From positions 682,001-746,000 of the forward strand of contig JAJNNX010000017.1 in assembly GCA_023159155.1 (NCBI GenBank): 64,000 nt of DNA, given 5' to 3'. Origin of the DNA: Ustulina deusta (Eukaryota; Ascomycota; Sordariomycetes; Xylariales; Xylariaceae). Within the stretch, counting starts at the first letter, position 1. Each line of letters opens with the position of its first letter. Under the pieces are notes generated by a model. That model searched no databases, was not told the DNA's origin, and saw only the letters and a program-made list of their open reading frames with translations. Position numbers and translations under genes: made by a program. Below are positions 47,226-57,189 of this stretch, piece after piece.

Positions 47226-48256
47226 CAAGAGTCTTGTGCATCACACTTAGACTGTTTGTTTATGCTGATGACGTTTTTCTATAATTCCTTTGTCATCGGA
47301 GGCAGTAGTGCATCTCTTGCCCATCCTGCAACATATCTTGAACGGGATTCAACCTATGCCGAGTTTGTTTCGCAGGGGCTATATACTGTTGTGCAATCAA
47401 AAGCCCTCTCTGTCTTCCTACTACACCAACAGCAGGGAACCCAGCTTTGCCAACATAGCCACACGTTTATGAGTTTATGACTGTAATACCTTGTTACTGG
47501 GCAATGGTAAATTGGCACTTCTGGACATTTCAATTCTTAGTTACATTAATAAGGTTTAATCAACTTACTTTACGTGAAGCCAAGAGCATCTCCTCAATGA
47601 TTCGGAATATAATAACCGAAGCAAGTGCGTCATGTAACCACGTCCTCTAGAACACAGAAAGCATGGTTTATACGTTGTTGGCAGAAACCATCAAAGTTTG
47701 TTGGATAATATCAAGATTCGCCCTCAACATCACAGATTCATAACATGCCTATACCTTGACTGCCATAGATGTGTCCTGACAGGGTGAAACCGAATTCTAT
47801 GCCACATTGTTTGGTAGGCCAATCCAACCTTGGCATCTATTCTTGTCCAAGTAAATTTATATCGCGATGACTAATGGAGCTGTAGAGCAGCAAGTTCCAA
47901 GGCCATGTGCCGTACTCTGGAACAACATTTTTAGACTGGTGAGAGTGTCTTGTTCCTAGATTAGACTCTCTTTCTCTTCGTAGCGGGGCTTATCACTCTC
48001 ACATTAGAAAATAGCTTTGGGGCTTCAAGGAGGAAAATCCGAGTGTAGTATTCTTTGGCAAGTCCAACTTAGATACAGAAGGATTGGGGAATTGGCCGTC
48101 AGCCAGGGCTCCCTGAGCCGGTGAATGGCATCATGTATTCACTTTGAAGATGGGAGGAGAGCGGTAGGTTCCTCCTATTAAGGTCGAGAAAAGGAAACGC
48201 AACCCCCCAAAAAGCCAACTCAACGCATTCCAACCCTATTGAAGGACATAGTGGAA
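47226..48256. other. Intergenic, no gene recognised
   Basis: Short frames only. No RNA gene or repeat was noted. Confidence 0.5.
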
Positions 48257-48606
48257 CTAGGGGTCGTCGCAATCACCAGAGTTCGAAAGGGAAATATAGC
48301 CTTTCTTGCCACAAGCAGTGCAGCTTGTACATTCTGAACCCGTACTATTGCCCTCGCTAATGAGGTACTGCCCACCAACGTTCACAAAGTTTGTGCAGGC
48401 AAGAGTGTCGGTCTTGGGAGAGATTAGCAAACAAAATGATCTTTGAGATTTCGCTAATAGGACTTACAGCTTCACGAACGATAGGCATTCCGTCTCGTCC
48501 CACAACTTCGATCCCCATTGCCTCAGAAGGAGCGGGGCTGAGGGGGTGGCGAATGCCACAACGGAGACAGTGAGGAGGCTAGTATTTCGAATAGTCTTAT
48601 AGTGAC
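48257..48606 (-). pseudogene. Small Cys-rich secreted-type protein gene, apparently disabled at the 5' end
   Basis: On the minus strand, exon 48518-48468 (ATG, 17 codons) joins in phase 0 to 48412-48257 through a good 55-bp intron (GTAAGT..CCCAAG, with CTAAT branch). This encodes 68 aa with six Cys (CTNF, ECTSCTAC, DCDDP) and several Asn/Ser. As it stands there is no signal peptide. Immediately upstream, in another frame and without an ATG, is a classical signal-peptide-like stretch (TSLLTVSVVAFATPSAP, around 48535-48590). This suggests the gene once encoded a secreted small Cys-rich protein of effector type. A frameshift and loss of the start would have separated the two parts. A short non-secreted protein from ATG 48518 remains possible. 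Confidence 0.4.
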
Positions 48607-49429
48607 TGAGAATTTACAGAGTATTAAGGCAATTAAGGGAGGGAAGATGGCGAACCCGATTTCTCGAGATTCAATTGCAAGAGTATCGTTGAAATTTTTT
48701 TTTTGGTAGATCGCGACTAATCAAGCTTACAAGACTGGAGGGTTTGGGATCCGGAAATGGAGTTCATCGGCAACTCACAGAAGAATGTATTTCGCGTAAC
48801 TCTTGCCTCGCGAAATCTAGATAAAGTCATGAATATAAGGTATTATCACGGCTCTGATCTCATATTAAGCTAAAGGAAAAGGCGCTTAAAGCAGCGCAAC
48901 ACAATAAAAGTTTAGAGCAACTGATATTCCAGCACTAACAACAGTTTGTTAGCTACCAGACAGAGAACAAAGAAAAGAAGAGAAAAGAAGAGAAAAGAAA
49001 AAGATAGCTATGGCGGCGCGAAATATAGCGATAGACCGTCTTTCGGCGCCTGAGCACTTTCACTAAGGATTATTGGAAGTCGAGAAGAGGGGTTGTAAAT
49101 GGTTAGCTGGAAGAGTTGTCATGCATGGTTCACGAAGAGCCGGACTGCGTTATAACTACTCTTAGCCTAATTTCCATTATAGCTCTATGATAGGGGGATC
49201 GCTAAGATTGTAGGACCTTACAGGAAGGCTGGACCCCTTGTCGACGAAGCATCGGTATCTCAAGCAATCGTATTGTTCCAATCTAGGTTTATAGAAGTTA
49301 ATAGCGCAATAGGGGAAATAAAAGAACTGGACTTACTATATAATGTAGCGTCTTCTGAGCTGGGTTAACTCGCTGCCGTCTAAAGTAAGTGGTTGTGAGC
49401 CCGGCAGTTTGCTCCGGTTCAACGCTTAC
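48607..49429. other. Intergenic, AT-rich, with purine tandem repeat
   Basis: No gene was seen. A 10-bp purine unit (agaaaagaag) is repeated about three times at 48971-49000. The part next to 49429 is where the downstream sequence of the permease fragment should be but is not recognisable. Confidence 0.5.
48971..49000 (+). repeat. Tandem purine repeat, 10-bp unit x3
   Basis: agaaaagaag, agaaaagaag and agaaaagaaa follow head to tail. Confidence 0.75.
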
Positions 49430-50051
49430 CAAGTATGATCATCACTATAATTATGGTGAAGAGGAACGAAAATTTCAAGATTCCAAAGACAACTTCACAC
49501 TGACCATAGTACTATAAAGTAATTAGTCGCTGCCAACTCTTTCATCAGACAACCGTCAAATTCGAGGAATGTATGACTGGTGACCCTCTGATATTGACAT
49601 ACCATAACTGGGGAACAGTTCACCAGGGTAAGTATGATCGGAATAGCGACGTAGATGACGATTACATCCAGTGCTTCATTCCTTATCCAGAATCTTATTT
49701 CGCCGGCAGCTGTAGCAATCAAGGCGGCGAAAGAGACCGAGTACGTGAGCCTGCCAAAGGTCAGTACTTCTTGTGCTGGTGTGATGGCGTTCTGGAGACT
49801 AACCAGTACATGATGCCAACAGCGATACCGAGCTCGTAGTCTACGAAGTTACTGACAAAGACTGAGAGCGCACCGGGCACAGGCCACCGACCAAGCATTT
49901 CACCAATGCATTGCATAACAGCCCGTACTAGGAGAGTGATCAAGATAAATGACACTAACACAGCAACGGGCCCTCCAAGTTCTAGGATCTGGCCTGCACG
50001 CCGGTAAAGGCCACCATCTCGACGTTCTCCGCTCGGGGCGTGGGCAATGCC
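49430..50051 (-). pseudogene. Internal fragment of an amino-acid permease (APC superfamily)
   Basis: Three exon-like pieces on the minus strand join perfectly: about 50051-49804, 49750-49603 and 49511-49430. The introns have GTTAGT..GGCAG (TACTGAC branch) and GTATGT..TATAG ends. The product contains GLYRRAGQILELGGPVAVLV, then GEMLGRWPVPGALSVFVSNF, IATAAGEIRFWI, IPIILTLVN and FLFTIIIVMIILG. These are consecutive middle segments of a fungal amino-acid permease. The start (first helix and its glycine-rich motif) is missing, with a stop just upstream. After a donor-like site at 49429 no further permease sequence appears. Family proteins run about 500-560 residues; about 159 codons are recognisable here. 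It is truncated at both ends, although the remaining splice sites are still perfect. Confidence 0.75.
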
Positions 50052-50426
50052 ACTTCAGCTCACCCTGAAAACTATTTGGCAATTATGGGATCAAGAGATG
50101 TCTAAAGTGCTACCTTATTAGGTGCGGATTGGTAGAGTTCAAAGTCAAATCTGCTATCAATATTGCCGATAAAGCTCTTAATCATGAATAGTTGCTTCTC
50201 CGATGATTTTATTGAACCGGTGCAAATCATCGATATCCCCAGAGAGAAGCTATTCTCTGAATCTTGTGTGAGCTTGAATGACCTGGAATTGGGTTTGAAA
50301 CCCCCAAATTGCGGGCGCATAGATGTTCGCTTCATGTAGTACTACTTACTATGACAGCTCTCTTGCACCCGCTTACCAGTATATTTTAGATCAGCATGCC
50401 AGCGGAATTCGTGGAGGCCGTTGCAG

Positions 50427-51701
50427 ATCACCCGATCGATGTTCAAGTTCATAATCGATCATCATGGTCTCAATGAATCTGCCTACGAGCTTTCGTCTTG
50501 TTTCTATACCCGCAGCCTAGATCTTGAAGACGCTTATTGCGCACCCCTATCCATTGTACGATCTGGCGACTTTCTAGGTAAGACGTGGGAAATTCGTAAT
50601 CACAAGACGTGGCTTATTGGGCTGCAGACATTTCGTATACACTACGGTACCCCGAGTTCAAAGAAAAGGAAAATCGATGGGCTTTACATCAAAGTGGGAT
50701 ATACCACTGGTTCAACCAGAAGACAAACCAACATTTCTTGCTCTTACTCAGCCCACTGCCAAATTCAGCTGCACATGTGAGTATAGAGAATCAATTGCTA
50801 AATAGACGACAATCAGTGTTAGATGACCCCTTGTGGGCCCAGGGGTTATTATTCTCGACCTACATCCCGGCGTGGAGGCAGTATATCGCTTGGCTAGAAG
50901 GCAGATTGATCCCAATTGTAAGTATGATTACCCAATTCTGAACCCGACGGAAGTTATGGATATGGCAATTTAACATTATTCTAGACGAATTTGACCTTTA
51001 TAGCTGAAATCGATCGAGAGCTGCGTGTCAATTACGACCAGCTGAATAGGTACTTTATACGTTCTGATGAGCAAACTTCAACAGATCCCGACTCTGATAT
51101 CCCACTCGCTGGATGTTCTCGACAGTCTCTCACGCCATTCTACGGCCGAAAAAATATCAAACACCCCCTCAGTACAGCAGCTTGAAAATTGCCGACCCCA
51201 AGCAGCCGCATATTCGCGAACAGCGGCCTCCCTACACCAGCGCGCTCAGACGACTGCACAACTTCTCTCAGCTACGCTATCTCTAAGGGAGCAGACTATT
51301 GCCAAGGATCAGGCCGAGGCCATGGCTAGTTTGAGCAAGTCTACATACTGGATCACCATCATAGGGTTGCTTTATCTTCCCACGACGCTCGTTGCTGTAA
51401 GTCGAGATCCGCTCCTTTTTTGAAACCCCGAGTATTAATTGTGAAGACTGTCTTTGGAAAAAACTTCTTCAATTTCGATGGTTAGAGACGCGAGATTGTG
51501 GCTTCGACGGATATCTGGTATTTCTTTGTAGCATCGGGAGTACTCACCTTCACTACATTGTTCGCTTGCTATGGTTTCCGAGGGCACGGTACGATAATAC
51601 CAAGGCAAGCCTTTCCAGCAGCTAAGTGGTGGGGAATTACAATGCGTTACGGAATCATTCGAAAGCGAAGCAAGGGAAGTTTGCATGTGAGCTCGGTTTG
51701 A
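50427..51701 (+). pseudogene. CorA-like fungal membrane protein, disabled by a frameshift and a stop
   Basis: Exon-like pieces run from an acceptor-like TTGCAG at 50426. Piece 50427-50577 carries ITRSMFKFIIDHHGLNESAY. Piece 50628-50917 carries ISYTLRYPEF..GIYHWFN and WRQYIAWLEGRLIPI. Piece 50985-51396 includes helical stretches and SKSTYWITIIGLLYLPTTLV, the first membrane helix. The last piece runs 51447-51701. Introns at 50578, 50918 and 51397 have normal ends. The last piece reads FGKNFFNFDG, then TAG (51483-51485), then ASTDIWYFFVASGVLTF (second helix), all in one frame. A frame change occurs near 51065-51070. The pattern FNFD..STDIWYFF is typical of fungal CorA-like Mg2+-transporter-fold proteins. 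No start was found. It is convergent with the kinase remnant only 47 bases away. Confidence 0.7.
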
Positions 51702-51748
51702 TGAATCGTTTATTATGGAGCTGCATGTTGATCTATCCTTGCAACCTC

Positions 51749-54367
51749 TTAGGATTGCACATCCACTTCAAAAACTGCTTTCTCATGGGATCTGGCCAAG
51801 ACGGCGATGAGGACGCGACTGCTTTGGGTTGTGGTATTTTGGGTTCCAGTATCGTACTCCGGTTCAAGCCACCTGATTTGAACCTTTTCTAGGCTATAGT
51901 CCAAGTACTGAACGTCAAAGCGTTTGATGACTGATACGTCAACATTGCTGTAGTCTCCTTCGATGACAAGCTCTATAAGACAGAACTCGCCGTATTGGTT
52001 AGGCTTGCCCAAGGCTAGTATCCTACGGTCATCTCTGCTCATAATGACCTTGATTACTTGGAAACGCTCGTCTATACGTTTCTCGGTTCCAGACGAGTTC
52101 GGTTGATCAAAGTCGTGAATCACTAACCTATTTCCCGTTGTAACGATGATGCATTTGTTGCTCTTGTAGAATGGAGCAAAACTCGCCACTGCATCTTTTG
52201 CCTAGGATAGAAAGGCTTATGTTAACTCTGCCGACCTGATCAATTATTCACAACTAGTACGACTCACAGATCTCTCAAACGCGGCCGATTCAAAGGCTTT
52301 GAGTGGTTGGTTATCGTCACTACTGTACGGTAGGCGACCTACGCAGACACTGCATTCTGGCGTCGGTTTAACTGTGAACCAAATTGAGGACTCGGACGAG
52401 AAACTCAAAGAGGTAACGTTATTTGCATCTTGGTTTGTTCAGCTCGGCAAATCTCTGCGCCTCCATATGTTCTCATTCAATTCGCCATTCTCATTTTCAG
52501 CTAGTCTTATATTTCTAAGCTTGGCGAGATATAGACGCCCAGGAAGCGATTTATTCATATTGCCTTTGACAATACATGCTAATACCCAGCGACCTTGTGG
52601 TGATATTGCGATGAGCTGTATTGAGGGAACCGCCTCTGCACGTACAGGAGTTTGACAGTCGAAACAGGGTCCATTTGAACGTGCATCGATAAAACTAACC
52701 AAGGAAAACTTTGGAAATGTTAGTATAAAGCGTGTGCAAATTCAATGGCTTCGGGTATTACGCACACGGAAATTGTTTGCCTTTTCCGCGATTACCATAT
52801 AGTTCCAAGTGACTCCCATATCCACGATATCGGTAGAATGACGATATATTCGACCTTGCTCGATTAATTGGCTCCCGCCATTTGTTGTAAATTGATCATA
52901 CCCGTAGTAAAGAGCAATTTGGCTTTGTTCCACAGAATAATAGGAGAGTAAATCACCATTCGGAGAGAATTGACACCCGCATGCTTGAACAGGAAAAGAA
53001 ATAGACCAGCCCTTCACTGACGAGGCACTACTATGGTTCTTAGCACTATGGAGTGTTCGAATAAAGCACTTTCGTGAGGGCTTACCTGTGCGGATTAATA
53101 ATGAACGTCAATTTCTTGATCGCGCGGTCCAATGGTCTCTGGGTGTGAATCGCTTGTTCTGCAATCTTCTGACCTTTGGTGACCGCGTTCTCGAGGCGGC
53201 TCTTTAGCACACTCGCCTTAGGTCGCTGTGATGCGTCTATCGAGAATGTCTCGTGCTCCAAATATCCGAGGATATCAACGAGTACTGCTTTGGTAGCCAT
53301 GTCTTCTTCGTCACTGACCAGCATTTTGTGCCACTTCTTGACCTACGGATTCAACGTCGTGCGGCTGAAACGCGTGGGACTATAAAAACTCGGGGACCCG
53401 CCATTACCCTCGGGGCGCCTGGTTCTTCGATACCACTATGGAGATGAGCCACCCCGCGAGCGAGGCCTGCAGCGCATAACATATGACTCGCCATGTTTTG
53501 CATTGAATTTGCAGTATCGATCTCATGGTGTTTGAGATATTCGCCTAAGTCGGACCCCGCTTTTGGCATGAACAGACTGAAAACAGAGCCGGAGCCGTAT
53601 TCGATAGTGCCGTAGCTTAGCAGAACATTGTCGCACTTTACGGGGGTGTTAAGAATCATCTTGCACAAATTTCGTTCTGTCTCAAAATCTTCTTTGCGAT
53701 GCTGCCTACGATAATCTTTTCGCGCGACGACTTCGGGACCCTCCGGAATCGATGCTTCCCCCCCTGTAATTACGAACCACGAAGTAGCTAGAGGGGATTT
53801 CGACCTCCCAAACACTTCCGAATCCACCGTTACCGATCTCCCGCTCCCATATATAGGGAAGCCTTATAGTATCATCATCGTCGAGTACCATGTGAGTCCC
53901 GTCTTGGAACAATGTGAGAGTGCAGAAGCAATGCTGGTTCATGAAGAAATTGTGGACAGTAGTGGAATCTCCAATGAATATCTCTCTGAGCCGAGCCTCT
54001 TTGAGGGGCAATTGGTTTTCCGCACCCGCAGGTTTCGCCACTACGTTGACTACAAAATCTCTCGCAGCTGTGATAAAAGCACCAACTAACATCAATATCG
54101 CAACGAAAGGTTGCCCCTCTCCAGAACCCTTCTCACGAATTCATCTTCGTCAATGCCCAGGCTGCCATCGCCGTCGAATCCGCTTACGCTTAGATATTGA
54201 TAGAATCGCCGAAGATTTTCGTCTTGAAGGACATCTCGAGCAACGTGCTTGGTGGCAAATCGTGTACGTATATCATTTTCTCTAGTCATCAAATGAGGCT
54301 CAAGACGCTTGTGAAGATCTAAGCGAACGGCTTCGTAGCGGGCTTCGGCGCTTAGCTGGTCACTCAT
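51749..54367 (-). pseudogene. Protein kinase / beta-propeller gene lacking its catalytic core
   Basis: From ATG 54367 (minus) the N-terminal region resembles the accessory domain of a fungal Ser/Thr kinase family, with an EF-hand-like GDGSLGIDEDEFVRR. A frame change near 54095 leads to GAFITAARDFVVNVVAK. The ATP-binding loop follows (LPYIWEREIGNGGFGSVWEV). A frame change at a G6 run (about 53758-53763) leads to the VVARKDY lysine and LFMPKAGSDLGEYLKHH, up to HLHSGIEEPGAP near 53420. The HRD/DFG catalytic and activation segments are absent: sequence resumes near 53343 with KKWHKMLVSDEED and the end of the C-lobe (SQRPKA). Well-formed introns then join propeller-like repeats (CQFSPNGDLLSYYS; IQLIAISPQGRWVLACIVKG). 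An in-frame TGA at 52439-52441 precedes the final part, which ends at 51749. I call it a pseudogene with at least four lesions. Confidence 0.75.
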
Positions 54368-55676
54368 CTTAGAGATCGATCCGGTCGGCAAATTACAGAC
54401 CTCAGCTGCAGTTGCACGACATGTAACAGTTGGGGGAGATAAGTATGGTTCAAAGATCAGGGCCAAGTATACCTAGTATAGCTGCCTAGGTAGACAAGCT
54501 GAATGTGATTACCGCGCCACATGTGCCACATCTACTCCACTTACTAACGCATGCCCTGACTTTCCACTTGCAGTCATTTCTACACTTCTAGCAGGAAGGA
54601 GAATATATGTATATATTAAGGATCAATAAATAGATAGTTTTTTGTGTGATCAAACTATAACGGTGCATTACATAGCCAACCATAGGGACTTAGTAAGTAG
54701 GTAGTCATAAATATACTGCGACGAAGAGTTTAGAGTGTAGGTTTATAACAAAGGCTCTGATTGGCTAGCCGCAATTGAGGCGGTACTGGGTATTCGTAAG
54801 AAAATACATAGAGTCACTTGATAAGCCGAATCTGTGAGATGAGATAACAATTCCACTTTTCAAAGATCTACAGTTGCGACTGAGTACATGTATGGCATGC
54901 TGGGCACGTATATCGGGCGGTAGGTAGATGAAACTAGCGTCTCCGAACTGCAGATCTAGCGTGGACCCAACTGCGGATTTACACGTGTAGCTTGGCGTAT
55001 AAATTAGTACCTATTCCCCGTTCTAAGCCTTCCACACTAGGCAGGTAGTTTTCCTCCTTCGAGAAAGCATGTCACTATTTGGTCCTGATCATCTTCTTCG
55101 GTGTCGATTGTGGCTGTGCGCGCCACCCTCTGTCCTTCGTCGGCACGGTTGTGCCGAGAGTCTTATATCCTATCGCCGAAGACCACTATGTATATAGGTA
55201 AGCTGTCACTACAATCCTCGTAACATCAGATGACTGCCTGACTGTTGATTCTGGAATAGGAAGATAGATGTTCTTTCTTGCGTTGCCCCCTTGTTGATCA
55301 TGACAGCTACCCTCTTACCAATCGCTTCTCCATGCAGTCCCAGGCCAAGTCTTACGGCAACACCGATCCAAAATACACGCTCTAATCAGCCCCCAGAATC
55401 ATATCCCGAAATGAGCCTTCTCCCAGCCCTGCCCAGTGCGTTCTTTACTGTCAAAAGTCAGCTCACATGCCTCGCTACCTTCACAGGCGAGACCACTTGA
55501 TTCCACCAACCTTGGATATCGTAAGCATGTCGATATGGGGTACAACCAATGTAGTTTTTTTGTTTTAATCAAAAATCAAAATACAAGTATCACAATGGCA
55601 TGCTTCGCGCGATGTCCACAGGACTAGCTTTAGCTCCTGATGTCTAACCTCGCTGCAACCTCAACCCCCATATTGG
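54368..55676. other. Intergenic, no gene recognised
   Basis: Contains a decamer-scale AT-rich patch (54600-54720). No gene was supported on either strand. Confidence 0.5.
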
Positions 55677-55997
55677 CTAAGAGTAGTGTGGCATTTTCCC
55701 ATAGGGAAAAGGGTCGCCGTTGCGAAGCAGGTAGTCGGAAATGGGTATCCATGTCGGCAACCTTTGGAGGTTTGATGCAACGAGGGCTGCGTCATTATTC
55801 GGCTGATCTTTCCTCGGTTCGGACCCTGAGTTTCGAACCTCTGCTTCTGACGAGGCACCAGAGCTTTTTCCATCCTGGCGCACGAATGAGCGCTACCTGT
55901 CACTTGTTAAAACCGAGAGAATACGGCCGATTCTCACTTTATCGGTGCCGTCTCGACCGTCCCCTGCTCGCTGACGCAGTATGGATTTCCGTGTCAT
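55677..55997 (-). CDS. Possible small two-exon gene, 85 aa
   Basis: ATG 55997 to 55938 (20 codons, basic: MTRKSILRQRAGDGRDGTDK) joins in phase 0 through a 63-bp GTGAGA..GCGCCAG intron to 55874-55677. The second exon encodes a polar stretch and an end that looks conserved in style (LQRLPTWIPISDYLLRNGDP, then FPYGKMPHYS). No family is recognised. The aromatic/Pro-rich tail and agreeing splice phase are the only support. It may be the last part of a longer lost gene. Confidence 0.3.
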
Positions 55998-57189
55998 TGT
56001 AGGACGAGAGGCGCAGATATGGAGTAGTGTAACTGGTCTGCCACATAAGATTGAGTGAGGCACATCAATCTTATGATAAGTTCGGAACTATTGCTTGGAT
56101 TGTTTCGCTCCTCGGGTGCGCACGATCTATGTCCCTGGTTAACACGGGTCGCTACTTGATGTATCGCTCGAATATGCAACATGGTGGCGAACCAACGCTC
56201 CCCGTTGTCCCATCTCGAATTGAATGCATAGCTATTTTCCGACCTCGCCTGCGTCATTTCCGACAATTATACCGTCGGGCGTCCTGAACCGCGTCTGAAT
56301 AAAGAGTATATAAGCTATGATGAGTAAGATTCACTGGATTTACTGCGACCGCTCGTTCTTACGGATTGCCGATCCCCTTGACAGCTGGATTATCCCCGTC
56401 TAACAATTGCTGCGCTCTTCGGCCAGACCTAGGCCGTTAGAGTTGCACGTGGCGAGAACACCCTCACAACAACAACGGTCAGTAGTCCATTGGTAGGTCG
56501 GTGCTGCAACATGCAATTGGAGACTAATCGGCAATAAATCTGCATAAGTAATTATGTTATGCAGATAGGATGCTACTGCCGAAAATCAATGTGAAAAGTA
56601 ATATGGCTGGGGTAGTAGCTAAATTCAGGCATCCTAACGTACCATCCGTGTATTCAGCCAGTCATAAATATTGTCGGAAATTGAGACATACTACCTATTG
56701 TAGTACTTGGCGAGGGCGGGGTTGTAGTGTCTATGATTTGTAGCGTGGCCGGTGCTGCCACCCTCCGTTCTCGTCGGTGTATCTCGTCATCCTGGTCTTG
56801 GCGGATGCGGATTCGCAATGCGGCTCAATGTGGGCCACTATTATCCCCTGACATCCAATATATGGGAAAATATTATGGATATAAACAACAAATGCAAGGG
56901 AGAATGATAACGCCACGAACCAGAAGTGACGGTGTGGTCCTCTGTATCGGCGACCCTAGTTGGTATGCTAATAAGCCACAATTAAAGCCATCCAACACGT
57001 ATGTCTCTCCACGGTGAGGTCGAACCATGGTTGGTATCACAAGAAATAATATCAGAGTAGTTTTCGCACCAATCTTGTGCATTCTCGGTCTATCTAGGTA
57101 TTCTTTACACCTGTAAATTGTTGCCCTGTCGCTCCCGCGTTTCCACCAAGTTCTCTTCCAAGGAATAATCGTAACAATCTTGTCATGCT
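55998..57189. other. Intergenic, no gene recognised
   Basis: Short unsupported frames only. The right end should contain the promoter of the MFS gene at 57190. Confidence 0.5.
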
